39,330 bases of DNA from an uncultured Candidatus Melainabacteria bacterium. Lineage in GTDB: Bacteria > Cyanobacteriota > Vampirovibrionia > Gastranaerophilales > Gastranaerophilaceae. The position numbers and the translations under genes are program-made. How positions within the stretch are numbered: the stretch's first letter is position 1; each line of letters begins with the position of its first letter. Below the pieces are notes generated by a model that did no database searches, had not been told where the DNA came from, and saw nothing but the letters and a program-made list of their open reading frames with translations. The DNA is taken from NCBI GenBank assembly GCA_934700335.1, contig CAKUXM010000013.1, positions 1 to 39,330 of the forward strand, given 5' to 3'. Positions 15,901 through 24,540 of the stretch are shown one piece after another.

Positions 15901-17037
15901 TTATTTTTTCTTTGTAAAATTATCATAATGTTCATTATAAAATTCTTCAAATCTATCTTCCAATATAGCTTGTCTACATTGTTGAGAGAAATTAATCAAA
16001 AATCTTAAATTATGAATTGATAACAATGTTTGAGCAGTTGACTCACCGCATCTATAGAGATGTCTAATGTATGCTTTAGAATGATTTTTACATGCATAAC
16101 AATCACATTTATCATCTAATGGTGAATTATCATCAGCAAATTGAGCATTTTTAATATTCTTTTTGCCTTGATAAGTAAAGAATGAACCATGTCTTGCGTT
16201 TCTTGTAGGAAGAACGCAGTCAAACATATCAATTCCACGTTTAATACCATCTAACAAGTCTTCAGGTGTACCAACACCCATTAAATATCTAGGTTTTGCA
16301 GGTGGTAAAAGTGGAGTTGTAAATTCAATATAATGATTCATTATATCTTTTGTTTCTCCGACGCTTAATCCACCGATTGCATAGCCAACAGAATCAAATG
16401 TTGAAATAACCTTTGCGCTTTCTGCTCTCAAATCGTCAAAGAATGCACCTTGTACAATTGGGAATAGAGCTTGTTTAGGGTTAGTTTTGGAATGATAGCA
16501 TCTTTCAAGCCATCTGTGTGTTCTTTCCATAGCAAGTTTTGCTTCTTCATGAGTACAAGGATAAGGCGAACATACGTCAAACGCCATGATTATATCTGCA
16601 CCAATATCTTGCTGAATTTCCATAGATATTTCTGGTGAAATAAAATGTTCTTTACCGTCTTTTGGATCTCTGAAGTGAACGCCTTCCTCTGTAATTTTTC
16701 TCAAATCAGCTAAAGAAAAAACTTGAAAACCACCTGAATCAGTCAATACAGGTTTATCCCAATTCATCCAACCATGAATACCGCCAAATTCTTTAACTCT
16801 TTTTGAACCGGCTCTTAAATACAAATGATAAGAGTTTGCCAAAATAATCTGAGCTTCTGTTTCATACAAATGATGATTTGTAAGCATCTTTACAGAGGAA
16901 TTTGTACCAACAGGCATAAAGATAGGAGTTTTAATTTGTCCATGCGGAGTTGTTAAAACTCCGGCTCTTGCGCCAGTTTTCTTATCAATATGCGTTAATT
17001 CATAACTAAAATAGTCGTGTTCTTTATTGTAATCCAT
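15901..17037 (-). CDS. tgt: tRNA-guanine transglycosylase Tgt
   Basis: Tgt swaps guanine 34 of GUN-anticodon tRNAs for the queuosine precursor preQ1. The substrate pocket LTDSGGFQVFSL with the catalytic Asp is near residue 100. GIDMFDCVLPTRNARHGSFFT near 275 carries the second catalytic Asp and the RNA-binding loop. The zinc site CDCYACKNHSKAYIRHL near 315-331 is complete. Length 378 is standard. The ATG overlaps the end of ndk by 14 bases. There is a shared terminator 2 bases after the stop. No other queuosine gene is in the window. Confidence 0.97.
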   Translation of the reverse strand: MDYNKEHDYFSYELTHIDKKTGARAGVLTTPHGQIKTPIFMPVGTNSSVKMLTNHHLYETEAQIILANSYHLYLRAGSKRVKEFGGIHGWMNWDKPVLTDSGGFQVFSLADLRKITEEGVHFRDPKDGKEHFISPEISMEIQQDIGADIIMAFDVCSPYPCTHEEAKLAMERTHRWLERCYHSKTNPKQALFPIVQGAFFDDLRAESAKVISTFDSVGYAIGGLSVGETKDIMNHYIEFTTPLLPPAKPRYLMGVGTPEDLLDGIKRGIDMFDCVLPTRNARHGSFFTYQGKKNIKNAQFADDNSPLDDKCDCYACKNHSKAYIRHLYRCGESTAQTLLSIHNLRFLINFSQQCRQAILEDRFEEFYNEHYDNFTKKK

Positions 17038-17491
17038 CTAAAACAACTTCCATCATAGTTTTCCAATTAGTGCAAAGTTCTTTTTCTACATCAAAATAGA
17101 TAGCCATTTCTCTTTCTGCTGATTCAACACAATCAGAAGCATGAATACAGTTACATTTCATCAATGGTGAATAATCTGCTCTGATAGAACCAACGTCAGC
17201 TTTGTCTGGATTTGTTGCACCAACAATGTGTCTAGTCTCAACGATTGCATCTAAACCTTCTACTACCATTGCAACGATTGGAGCCGATGTAATAAATTGT
17301 ATTAATCCGTCGTAGAATGGTTTTCCTTTGTGTTCTGCATAATGACTTGCTGCTTGTTCTGGGGTAACTTCAAGCATTTTCATTGCTATAATTTTAAAAC
17401 CTTTTTCTTCAAATCTAGTAATAATTTTACCGATTAAACCTCTCTGAACAGCATCAGGTTTAATAGCAACGAATGTTCTTTCAATAGGCAT
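17024..17491 (-). CDS. ndk: nucleoside diphosphate kinase Ndk
   Basis: Ndk balances nucleoside triphosphate pools by moving the gamma-phosphate through a phospho-histidine. The N-terminus RTFVAIKPDAVQRGLIGKII and the region GATNPDKADVGSIRADY are typical. The active-site block reads NCIHASDCVESAEREM (113-128) with the catalytic His116. The family norm is NxIHGSD, so Ala replaces Gly, and SPLMKCN replaces the more usual IDVGRN. Length 155 is slightly longer than the common 140-150. AGGAGA precedes the ATG by 7 bases. It is the first gene of ndk-tgt. Confidence 0.95.
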   Translation of the reverse strand: MPIERTFVAIKPDAVQRGLIGKIITRFEEKGFKIIAMKMLEVTPEQAASHYAEHKGKPFYDGLIQFITSAPIVAMVVEGLDAIVETRHIVGATNPDKADVGSIRADYSPLMKCNCIHASDCVESAEREMAIYFDVEKELCTNWKTMMEVVLDGLQ

Positions 17492-17560
17492 TTGTATATC
17501 TCCTCTTTTCTTAAATCCATTTCAATTTAAACATAAACAAACTTTTTTTTAAATAAAATG

Positions 17561-17588
17561 TTGACTTTTGAAAAATCATTCTTAAATA
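17561..17588 (+). promoter_or_regulatory. candidate promoter of the zinc-ribbon gene
   Basis: TTGACT (17561-17566), 16-base spacer, TAAATA (17583-17588), about 44 bases before the start codon. The -10 is imperfect. Confidence 0.45.
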
Positions 17589-17631
17589 AAAGATGTTGGC
17601 TAAATTATGAAGACAGAAAAAGGAGTTTATG

Positions 17632-18009
17632 ATGATTTTTGATTTTTTATTTAATGCACACCGTTGCAACCACGAAAAAGTTAATCCGGCTTTAGATTTA
17701 GAATATTGCCCAGATTGTGGTGAACTTATAGAAAACCAATGGTTTATCACAAGATGTTCATGTTGTGGTGTAAAACACAAAAGTATTGTTAAAAATGGTA
17801 AAATTGTTCCGGCTGATAACTATTGCCATAATTGTGGGTCAAGCGAATTTACAGTAGAAAGACTACCGCAAATCAACTTCTTTGACGTAAATTTTGCAGT
17901 AGTTGTTAAAAAAGTATTCTGCTCAAAACATCAAGAAAGCTATACACAAAGTTGGGTTGATGCTAAACAAGAATCTGACATACAAAAATTGCTGCCACAA
18001 TCCCTATAA
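17632..18009 (+). CDS. small zinc-ribbon protein, function unknown
   Basis: The 125-residue product has three Cys pairs, CPDCG, CSCCG and CHNCG, spaced through residues 25-75, plus a later CSKH. These make two zinc-ribbon-like knuckles of the rubredoxin type. Nothing else identifies a function. Of two adjacent ATGs (17629, 17632) the second has the better distance (6 bases) from AGGAG at 17621-17625. The 3' end overlaps the convergent spmB by 47 bases, an unusually long tail-to-tail overlap, so the final 15 codons serve both genes. No homologue is recognised. Confidence 0.72.
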   Translation: MIFDFLFNAHRCNHEKVNPALDLEYCPDCGELIENQWFITRCSCCGVKHKSIVKNGKIVPADNYCHNCGSSEFTVERLPQINFFDVNFAVVVKKVFCSKHQESYTQSWVDAKQESDIQKLLPQSL

Positions 18010-18493
18010 TATCTGCAAGAATACCCGTCAAAAGGGCATATCTAAACTTTTTAATACCCACAGCACCAAAATAAACGGCTAAAACGTAAAAAGTAGTTTC
18101 GCTGCTACCAACCATGATTGCTGCTAGTTTTGTTGCATAAGCATCTGGTCCAAGTGTATTTGCAATATCAGAAAACACGCCTAATGCAGCAGAACCAGAT
18201 AGAGAACGTACAATCATAATTGGCAAAACTTCAACAGGAACATGCAAGGCTGTTAAAATTCCACTAAAGCATGCACCTAAGCTTTCAATAAAACCAGAAG
18301 CTCTTAGCATTGAAATTGCAACGATAATTGCAACCAAGTACGGAATGATATTAACACTGACTTTAAAACCGTCTTTTGCGCCTTCTGTAAAGCTTTCATA
18401 TATAGGAACTTTTTTTATAATCCCTATTGTCAAAATCACTAAAATTATAACTGGTAAAATCCAAGTAGAAATAGTATTTAAAACAGAGGTCAT
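17963..18493 (-). CDS. spmB: spore maturation protein B homologue SpmB
   Basis: This is a 176-residue integral membrane protein of the nucleoside-recognition/gate (SpmA/SpmB) family. Four or five hydrophobic segments are visible, with the family-typical IVRSLSGSAALGVFSDI and MVGSSETTFYVLAVYFGAVGI blocks. In Bacillus SpmA and SpmB are needed for spore core dehydration, but homologues are widespread in non-sporulating bacteria, where the role is unknown (likely small-molecule transport). I start at the ATG 18493 because GGAGGG lies 8 bases upstream and the codon overlaps the spmA stop as TAATG. An upstream in-frame ATG (18508) would lie inside spmA and contain that site. Confidence 0.9.
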   Translation of the reverse strand: MTSVLNTISTWILPVIILVILTIGIIKKVPIYESFTEGAKDGFKVSVNIIPYLVAIIVAISMLRASGFIESLGACFSGILTALHVPVEVLPIMIVRSLSGSAALGVFSDIANTLGPDAYATKLAAIMVGSSETTFYVLAVYFGAVGIKKFRYALLTGILADIIGIVAAIFVCQILV

Positions 18494-19074
18494 TATTGAG
18501 CCCTCCATAATTTTTTAAGTATTAGAGCAATCAAAATTGCACTTACAAAAGAAATACTTGTTACAATCAAAACCGGCAAAATAATTGTAGCAGGATTATT
18601 ATACCCAACTGAAACCAAAACCGCAATTACAGTTGCAGGAACCAGTTGAAACCCAGCTGTGTTCATACCTAAAAACATGCACATAGCATCAGATGCGGAA
18701 TCCTTATCCTTATTAACTTCTTGCAACTCTTGCATTGCTTTTATACCAATTGGGGTCGCCGCATTAGAAAGCCCTAAAGCATTTGCAGTAAAATTCATTG
18801 CAATATCGCCAATAGCTTCGCTATCTGATTTAATATCTTTAAACAAAATTTTTGTAATCGGCTTTAAAAGCTTAGCTACAAATTTTACAAAGCCACAATC
18901 TTGTGCAATCTTCATAATACCTAGCCAAAATGCCATAATACCAATAAGAGAAAATGCAACCTTAACACTCAATTCTGCCCCAGAAAGAATTGAATTTACA
19001 ACAGCATCAAGCTTGCCATTTATTGCTCCAAAGACAATTGATAATAAAATTAATCCGTAAAATATGTAATTCAT
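18493..19074 (-). CDS. spmA: spore maturation protein A homologue SpmA
   Basis: The 193-residue membrane protein has the SpmA pattern: an N-terminal hydrophobic pair, GIMKIAQDCGFVKFVAKLL, then MNFTANALGLSNAATPIGIK, and MFLGMNTAGFQLVPATVIAV before a final membrane pair. It is translationally coupled to spmB, and the two presumably form one membrane complex. The role outside spore formers is not established. The ATG has no Shine-Dalgarno; TTAAAT with an upstream TG sits 6 bases before it, a weak version of the leaderless promoter seen elsewhere here. The gene diverges from the first WYL regulator. Confidence 0.9.
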   Translation of the reverse strand: MNYIFYGLILLSIVFGAINGKLDAVVNSILSGAELSVKVAFSLIGIMAFWLGIMKIAQDCGFVKFVAKLLKPITKILFKDIKSDSEAIGDIAMNFTANALGLSNAATPIGIKAMQELQEVNKDKDSASDAMCMFLGMNTAGFQLVPATVIAVLVSVGYNNPATIILPVLIVTSISFVSAILIALILKKLWRAQ

Positions 19075-19132
19075 ATTTTTATTTAAACATTTTTTCTCGT
19101 AAGAACCAAAATCTTAATGATTTTTAAAATAA

Positions 19133-19162
19133 TTGCCAAACCTCAACTCAAAATGCTATCAT
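19133..19162 (+). promoter_or_regulatory. promoter of the WYL regulator pair (leaderless type)
   Basis: TTGCCA (19133-19138), 18-base spacer, TATCAT (19157-19162) with an upstream TG making an extended -10. Six bases later comes the ATG at 19169, so the expected start point falls on the first base of the codon. Confidence 0.55.
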
Positions 19163-19168
19163 CATTAC

Positions 19169-20113
19169 ATGGATAATGTTAAATTAAAACAGACGTCAAC
19201 ATTTGATTTCAAACAGTTAAACACAACTGGAATGAGAACAATTGTGCTTTTTGCTGCTCTTTTAGAATCACCAAAAACAATAAAAGAATTATCACATCTT
19301 TATGAAACAAATCCTTTTATTCGTTCTCGTGTTTCAGAAGATTCAATGAGAAACGATATTAACGCTCTCAGAGATGCAGGGTGTACAATTTCTCGTGCAT
19401 CTAAACTTGATATGAAATACTATCTTTTAGATCACCCCTTTAATTTAGAGCTTAAGCCAGCTCATATTAAAGCTTTAAAGAAAATTTATAACAAATTTTA
19501 CGCAGATTTTTCTTTTGAAGAATTGTTTATTATTGATGATTTTCTTGCCAAATTGGTTAAATATACTAAAAATGAAGATTGCAAAAATGAAATAAAAAGT
19601 ATTTCAAAGATTTCAAACCTAGATAGAGAGTTATTGAAAAATTTAGTACATTATTCAAATAACAACAATCAGATAAGAATTAGATATAATTCAAAAAATG
19701 GATTAAAAGAATATGATTTAATTGCACAAAAAGTTGCGTTCAGACACGACAAATTATACTTATTCTGTATAGACATGAGATACATGAAAAATTCGTTCTA
19801 TAAGGTTGAAAACATTGTAGATATCGTAAACGTGAACATCAAAAAATCAGAAGAAAAAATTAAACATTTTGTTGCAAAATACAAATTATTAGACGTAAAC
19901 GAAGAAAATTACGCTTTTTCTGATAATGAAAAACTTATTAAAGTTTCGGGTAATGATTTAATCATTGAAGCCACAACTGACAACGATTTTATTATGATGC
20001 AAAATATTCTAAACTTTGGTTCAAGATGCGTTGTTCTTGAGCCATTAGATTTTAGAAACAAAATTATAGACATAATAAAGAAATCAAGAGAGGTGTACAA
20101 AAATGAGAAATAG
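19169..20113 (+). CDS. WYL-domain transcriptional regulator 1
   Basis: The 314-residue protein has an N-terminal winged-helix-like DNA-binding region (about 20-85, with TIKELSHLYETNPFIRSR and a DSMRNDINALRDAG recognition stretch) and a WYL domain near 180-240 (IRIRYNSKNGLKEYDLIAQKV, then HDKLYLFCIDMR). WYL domains bind ligands such as nucleic acids or nucleotides and often control DNA-damage or defence responses. I prefer the ATG at 19169; a TTG at 19133 coincides with the -35 box. There is no Shine-Dalgarno, fitting a leaderless mRNA. It overlaps the second WYL gene by 11 bases. The target is unknown. Confidence 0.82.
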   Translation: MDNVKLKQTSTFDFKQLNTTGMRTIVLFAALLESPKTIKELSHLYETNPFIRSRVSEDSMRNDINALRDAGCTISRASKLDMKYYLLDHPFNLELKPAHIKALKKIYNKFYADFSFEELFIIDDFLAKLVKYTKNEDCKNEIKSISKISNLDRELLKNLVHYSNNNNQIRIRYNSKNGLKEYDLIAQKVAFRHDKLYLFCIDMRYMKNSFYKVENIVDIVNVNIKKSEEKIKHFVAKYKLLDVNEENYAFSDNEKLIKVSGNDLIIEATTDNDFIMMQNILNFGSRCVVLEPLDFRNKIIDIIKKSREVYKNEK

Positions 20114-21023
20114 AAGTACAACATCTTTTGCCTCTTATAGATTGTTTGAATTGCTAAAATATTTGGCGAATAATCCAGCAACTATTCAAGAAATTTTAGA
20201 ATTTTTAACAGAAATTGACCCAGAACACAGAAAATATTCTACAATCACTGTATACAAGTATTTGCACTCGTTGCAAGCTCTTGGTATACCTTTCAAAAAG
20301 GTAAACTACAAATATGTTTTGGAAAAATTACCATTCAGTTTTGATTTTTCAAATGAAGATATCAATGCAATAAAAATCTTATCTTTTTGTGCAGAAAATA
20401 TGCCAGAAGCAGCTGTTAGAAATAATTTTAAGGAAATTATTCAACTACTTGTTCCAAAAGTTAGCACAAAACAAAGGGATTATTATAAAAGCATTGTAGT
20501 TGATAATGCAGAGATATCAAAACCTTATACAAATAAAGAAAAAGAATTGATTTCTCTTTTTGAAAAATTTGCCAAAGACAGAATGAAAGCATGTATAACT
20601 TACTATGCAAATAAAAATACTGTGAAAAAAGTTACGGTTGATTTAATTGAAATATCATACAGAAATGAAAAAAGTTATTTTAAAGTTAGTGATTCTATTA
20701 AGGGTCAAATAATACTTATTGGGATAAAAAATGTTATTTCGATTGAACAGTTATCACAAAAATCCAGAGGTATTTTCATACCAACAACTGTTACATACAC
20801 AATCAAAGATGACTTGAAAAAATCATACACATTAAAAGAGGGTGAACGTCTAGCATCTTCCTCAGAAAATTCTGCAGTTATTGTAAACAAAGGTGAAGAT
20901 AAAACAGAATTGATAAGAAGATTATTAGGATACTGCAATTTGTGTAAAATTGAAACTCCTAAATCTTACAAAGATGAAATCGTATCAGAATTGGATAAAA
21001 TGCTAAAAAATTACGAAGAATAG
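20103..21023 (+). CDS. WYL-domain transcriptional regulator 2
   Basis: This 306-residue partner of the preceding gene has the same plan: an N-terminal winged helix (about 10-75; ATIQEILEFL and STITVYKYLHSLQALG) and a divergent WYL-like region near 165-220 (ACITYYANKNTVKKVTVDL, then RNEKSYFKVSD). The Trp-Tyr-Leu core itself is not preserved, so ligand binding may differ. A GAGAGG Shine-Dalgarno lies within the end of the upstream gene, and the 11-base overlap implies coupled translation and possibly a heteromeric regulator. A tRNA gene follows. Confidence 0.75.
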   Translation: MRNRSTTSFASYRLFELLKYLANNPATIQEILEFLTEIDPEHRKYSTITVYKYLHSLQALGIPFKKVNYKYVLEKLPFSFDFSNEDINAIKILSFCAENMPEAAVRNNFKEIIQLLVPKVSTKQRDYYKSIVVDNAEISKPYTNKEKELISLFEKFAKDRMKACITYYANKNTVKKVTVDLIEISYRNEKSYFKVSDSIKGQIILIGIKNVISIEQLSQKSRGIFIPTTVTYTIKDDLKKSYTLKEGERLASSSENSAVIVNKGEDKTELIRRLLGYCNLCKIETPKSYKDEIVSELDKMLKNYEE

Positions 21024-21045
21024 CATGCTTTAAAAACTTGCAATT

Positions 21046-21074
21046 TTGAGTATTTAATGTTAATTTATTAATAC
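21046..21074 (+). promoter_or_regulatory. possible tRNA promoter
   Basis: TTGAGT (21046-21051), 17-base spacer, TTAATA (21069-21074), about 15 bases before the mature tRNA. Both boxes are imperfect and the region is AT-rich. Confidence 0.3.
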
Positions 21075-21089
21075 AGAATTTTATTCTTG

Positions 21090-21161
21090 GGCTAGTGGCG
21101 CAGTGGTTAGCGCAGAGGACTCATAATCCTTTGGTCGTAGGTTCGAACCCTACCTGGCCCA
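21090..21161 (+). tRNA. tRNA with CAT anticodon (elongator Met or Ile2)
   Basis: A full cloverleaf is visible: acceptor GGGCTAG/CTGGCCC (one G-U), D arm GCGC/GCGC with loop AGTGGTTA, anticodon stem GAGGA/TCCTT with loop CTCATAA, and T arm with TTCGAAC between TAGG and CCTA. CCA is not encoded. The CAT anticodon is compatible with elongator tRNA-Met, or tRNA-Ile2 if C34 is changed to lysidine. The variable region TTGGTCG and the AGTGGTTAG D loop resemble tRNA-Ile2 genes such as ileX, so that option is real. The TTGGTTAG-free acceptor with a normal first pair argues against the initiator. Confidence 0.93.
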
Positions 21162-21290
21162 TTTTTTATTGCAAAATTTTTATGTTAACTAATGTTACAA
21201 CTCTTTAAAGTTTTCATTCAATTATGCCGATATACATGATGTTAGGTGATAAGTGTATAAGGAAAGTAATTAGGAAAGTATCGGTATAAA

Positions 21291-21950
21291 ATGAGTATTT
21301 CAACAAATCAAGTTCGCTTTTTAGCGTTAACTAAAATTCAACATAATGTTAATATTAAACAAGTTACAGAAACAGCGCTTTCTGCAAAAGTTGAGGAATT
21401 AACAAGTAAGTATCAATCTTTACTTGATAATGCAGGAGATTTGTTAAATCCATTTGCAATTGGAGATACTATCCAAATTGGAAATAAAATATCCGGAATT
21501 TTACCAGATGATGCCTTCTTAGACAAGAATGGCGAAGAATTAGCCAAAATTCCTACACAAGCAACTGTTAAAAATATAAGCGGTAATGATGTATCCTTAA
21601 AAATAGGCGATAATCAAGTTACCGTTAAGGTAGATGACTTAACAACGGCAGCCAATAAGACACAATATACCCCTGAGGAATTCTTATCCTTAACTGGCAA
21701 TGCAGAATTAGGCGAAATCTCGTTTGATTCCGAATCGTATATAAATTATAGTGTTGATACGAATGTAGAACAATCTATATTTGTAAAGGGGATAATGCAA
21801 GCATATGCAGCCTCAGCAATGGGCACGAAGGATACAACTTTAGTTAACCCTACGATTGGAGAAGAGCATGCAACTATTAGCTCTGCCTATAATTCAATCA
21901 AGGCAGTTATCAACGAAGATGACAAGAAAAATCTTGCCTTTGTCGGCTAA
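21291..21950 (+). CDS. unrecognised protein with MSISTNQVRFLALT N-terminus
   Basis: I do not recognise a function for this 219-residue protein. The first 25 residues have a short conserved-looking pattern (xxNQVRFLALT) similar to the start of the last gene in this window (MGLAAGQAR), suggesting one lineage-specific family with a shared N-terminal tag. A beta-rich middle (about 58-125: AIGDTIQIGNKISGIL, VKNISGNDVSLKIGDNQVTV) looks like a small all-beta fold; the rest is mildly acidic, and no membrane helix is visible. Upstream are two AGGAAAG elements, the nearer one 12 bases before the ATG, further than usual. A secreted or surface role is speculation. Confidence 0.72.
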   Translation: MSISTNQVRFLALTKIQHNVNIKQVTETALSAKVEELTSKYQSLLDNAGDLLNPFAIGDTIQIGNKISGILPDDAFLDKNGEELAKIPTQATVKNISGNDVSLKIGDNQVTVKVDDLTTAANKTQYTPEEFLSLTGNAELGEISFDSESYINYSVDTNVEQSIFVKGIMQAYAASAMGTKDTTLVNPTIGEEHATISSAYNSIKAVINEDDKKNLAFVG

Positions 21951-21960
21951 TTTAAGATAA

Positions 21961-22383
21961 TTATTTCTTAGTTTTGCAAACGTTTTTTTGACTATCCCAA
22001 CTCCAGCCATTTGCTTGGCATGTTTGTTGGTTGATAATCACTTTGCCTGATACAGTTTTAATTTCACTACCAGCTTTGCAACTTCCCATTGTAACGCACA
22101 TGTTAGTCATGGCACTACCTAAGTACCACCAACCGATTAAGATTAAAACAAGTATTATAAAAATAAGATTTTTCAAAAATTTCAAGAAAGAAATAATCCA
22201 CATTACTGCTAACACAACGATTGACCAAATTAAATATGTCCAAACTTGGCTCCAATCAGAGTTTGGAGTTTGAAATGCAGCAATTATATTCATAACATTC
22301 CAATATAAAATAAATATTGATAATGCAGTCGTTAAAATAGATATTATAAGCTTTTTAGCTAAACCTTTTATTAATTTTGTCAT
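21961..22383 (-). CDS. small membrane protein, function unknown
   Basis: The 140-residue protein has a basic N-terminus, a hydrophobic segment at about 11-37, and a second long hydrophobic region at about 50-95 that could hold two helices. A hydrophilic tail with four Cys follows (CVTMGSCKAG, then CQANGW and NVCK), plausibly disulphide-bonded outside the membrane. The chosen ATG at 22383 has GAGGAG upstream; extending to 22416 would read through that site. The gene is convergent with the 21291 gene, 10 bases away, and no terminator is visible between them. No family recognised. Confidence 0.68.
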   Translation of the reverse strand: MTKLIKGLAKKLIISILTTALSIFILYWNVMNIIAAFQTPNSDWSQVWTYLIWSIVVLAVMWIISFLKFLKNLIFIILVLILIGWWYLGSAMTNMCVTMGSCKAGSEIKTVSGKVIINQQTCQANGWSWDSQKNVCKTKK

Positions 22384-22426
22384 AGTTGTTTTCTCCTCAA
22401 AACAATTATATGACAAAGAAACTTAT

Positions 22427-23248
22427 TTAAGACAATTCTTTTTGAAAAACTTTTGCTTTAATATTAGTTGGCAATTTACCTAAAAACATACCTAGTTTAG
22501 CACCGATACCAACATTATAAGACCATTTAGGATTTTTAGTCTTCATTGCCTTCAATACCACGTTTGCAACAGCTTCTGCCTCTAGTCCTTTCGGAACTTG
22601 ACCTTTAACATATTTTAAAAATTTATCAATCATCGGTTGATATTTTTGTCTAATTTCTTCTGAACATTCGTTAAAATTATCTTCTGCAATCTTAAAAGAT
22701 TTATTCCAAAGTGGAGTTTTAATTATCGAAGGTTTTATAGAAACAATTTTAACATCCTTGTTTCCCAATTCCAATGTTAAGCCTTGAAATAGCGTATCAA
22801 GAAGCCTTTTTGATGCACAATATGGAGTTATAAAAGGATAAACAAAATTTGATGAAACAGAGCTCATATTAATAATTTTGCCTTTTTTCATTAACGGCAA
22901 CATTGTAGTTGCAACTCGTAATGGGGCAAAAGAATTAACTTCTAGCTGTTGTTTTATTTTTTCAATATTTGCTTCTTCCATAATTCCAGCTGAAGCATAT
23001 CCTGCATTATTAATGATACCAACAAGCTCAACATTTTCTGCTTTTAATTTATAATAAAGATTTTTAACCTCATCGTCTTTTGTAACGTCAAGATAAACGC
23101 ATTCAATGTTATTGTTTAGATTTTCTAGTGCAATTTTATCTTCTTCTTTTCTAACGGTACAAATAAGATTATATCCGGATTTTGAAAGCTTTTCTGCAAT
23201 AGCCTTTCCAATACCAGAAGACGCACCTGTTAGTAAAACTTTTTCCAT
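22427..23248 (-). CDS. short-chain dehydrogenase/reductase (SDR)
   Basis: This is a classical SDR of 273 residues: cofactor loop TGASSGIG (7-14), NNAGYAS near 80, the catalytic Ser in NMSSVSSNF and the YCASKRL Tyr/Lys pair near 143-149. The extended C-terminus with KAMKTKNPKWSYNVGIGAKLG resembles SDRs acting on lipids or retinol-like substrates, but the substrate cannot be assigned. The Arg in CTVRKEED after the second strand suggests NADPH preference (inference). It starts on the base where the REC-GGDEF-REC gene ends, so it is the last gene of the signalling unit. Confidence 0.88.
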   Translation of the reverse strand: MEKVLLTGASSGIGKAIAEKLSKSGYNLICTVRKEEDKIALENLNNNIECVYLDVTKDDEVKNLYYKLKAENVELVGIINNAGYASAGIMEEANIEKIKQQLEVNSFAPLRVATTMLPLMKKGKIINMSSVSSNFVYPFITPYCASKRLLDTLFQGLTLELGNKDVKIVSIKPSIIKTPLWNKSFKIAEDNFNECSEEIRQKYQPMIDKFLKYVKGQVPKGLEAEAVANVVLKAMKTKNPKWSYNVGIGAKLGMFLGKLPTNIKAKVFQKELS

Positions 23249-24540
23249 TATTCGTTTACCTCTTTAATAAAATATTTAACCCATTTAATCAACGTAGAAA
23301 TCTCATAAGGTTTTGGCAAGTAAAAATCAGCTCCAGCGCTTAATATTGACTCTTTATCATGAGAATTTGATGTTACAATAATCTTTGTTTGACCTTTTTT
23401 CGCTTTCAAGTGCTTGCAAAGGTTAACACCTGTTTTATCATCAGCGGTACCAGCGTCAAGAATGATTAGTGCCGGAGAATATTCATCAAAATTCATAACC
23501 ATTTCTGGTAAACATATCTCAAAACCTTCTAATTTCAATGTTTCTGAAAGTAAAATTTGCATTGAAGTATCTTCTTCAATAATAAGAATTTTTTTATTTT
23601 CTTCACGTTTTAAAACAGAATTAGGCGTAGAAATTCGTGGACGTTGAATTAAATAACTTGATTCATTAGGCTTTTTAGAAATAGAATTAGCCGACATCAA
23701 ATCCTTCAAAACAGATTCTACGCTATCATATTTTGAAAATTCGCTTGAAATTCCGCCAACAGAAATTGAAACAAACTCACCTCTTTTTCCCGCATATTCA
23801 TTACCATGAATTAACATATAGCCTCGTTTTACATCATCATTTGAATAGAATTTTTCCTTTACAGAATCAAATGCAAAAGTTAAAAAAGATGCGATTTTTT
23901 CTAACTTATAAGAATTTGTAATGATTAAAAATTCATTTTCATTTATAGAGCCTAAAAAATCATTTTCATCTAAACCCGAAAACATAATTGCTATAAAGGT
24001 TTTAATCAATTTATCAGAAGCAAGTTCAGTATAAACGCTCTTATAAACGTCAAACTCATTAATTTTTATTAACAAAGCACCCCAGTTATTATGTTCAGAA
24101 AGACATCTTTTTAGAGCACGCATACAATAATTACCATTTGGCAAATTTGTTTTCAAATCAACATACGACTCATATTCACGTCTCAAATGAGCAATAATTC
24201 TCATTTTAAACTCTTCTGCATTAATAGGTTCTGATATAAAATCATCAGCGCCAGCTTTTAGAATATTAATTCTATCATCAAGCTCTGCAGATTTTGATGT
24301 AGCAATAATTACAGGTCTCATATTGTATGTCAAAACCCTAATTTTTGAGCAAAAATCTGCGAGATTTTCTTCAATGCTATCAGAAATAATTATTACGTCC
24401 GGTTCTTTTGTTTTTATTAAATTCAAGGCAGATTTAATATCAGAAGATATTGTAACTTCATTAGTTTTATCCTCTAATATTTTTTTATATTTCGCCGGAA
24501 GCTCTTTTCTTTTATCAATAATTAACGTGTTTGTGAGCAT
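23248..24540 (-). CDS. REC-GGDEF-REC response regulator with degenerate N-terminal domains
   Basis: The 430-residue protein has three domains. REC1 (about 1-120) has lost key residues: the acidic pair reads DK (9-10), the phosphoryl Asp position reads SDS (53-55) and the conserved Lys is Glu104. A GGDEF-like domain (about 125-290) has NENEF (200-204) instead of GGDEF and no inhibitory-site pattern, so it is probably not a cyclase. REC2 (about 316-428) looks functional, with EED (322-324), D362, T390 and K410. It overlaps the upstream histidine kinase by 19 bases and is presumably its partner. Output may be by protein contact rather than c-di-GMP synthesis (inference). Confidence 0.85.
   Translation of the reverse strand: MLTNTLIIDKRKELPAKYKKILEDKTNEVTISSDIKSALNLIKTKEPDVIIISDSIEENLADFCSKIRVLTYNMRPVIIATSKSAELDDRINILKAGADDFISEPINAEEFKMRIIAHLRREYESYVDLKTNLPNGNYCMRALKRCLSEHNNWGALLIKINEFDVYKSVYTELASDKLIKTFIAIMFSGLDENDFLGSINENEFLIITNSYKLEKIASFLTFAFDSVKEKFYSNDDVKRGYMLIHGNEYAGKRGEFVSISVGGISSEFSKYDSVESVLKDLMSANSISKKPNESSYLIQRPRISTPNSVLKREENKKILIIEEDTSMQILLSETLKLEGFEICLPEMVMNFDEYSPALIILDAGTADDKTGVNLCKHLKAKKGQTKIIVTSNSHDKESILSAGADFYLPKPYEISTLIKWVKYFIKEVNE

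Noticed and set aside
19133..19168. Longer TTG start for the first WYL regulator
   Set aside because: The TTG is part of a good -35 box (TTGCCA) and the added residues do not resemble a winged-helix N-terminus.
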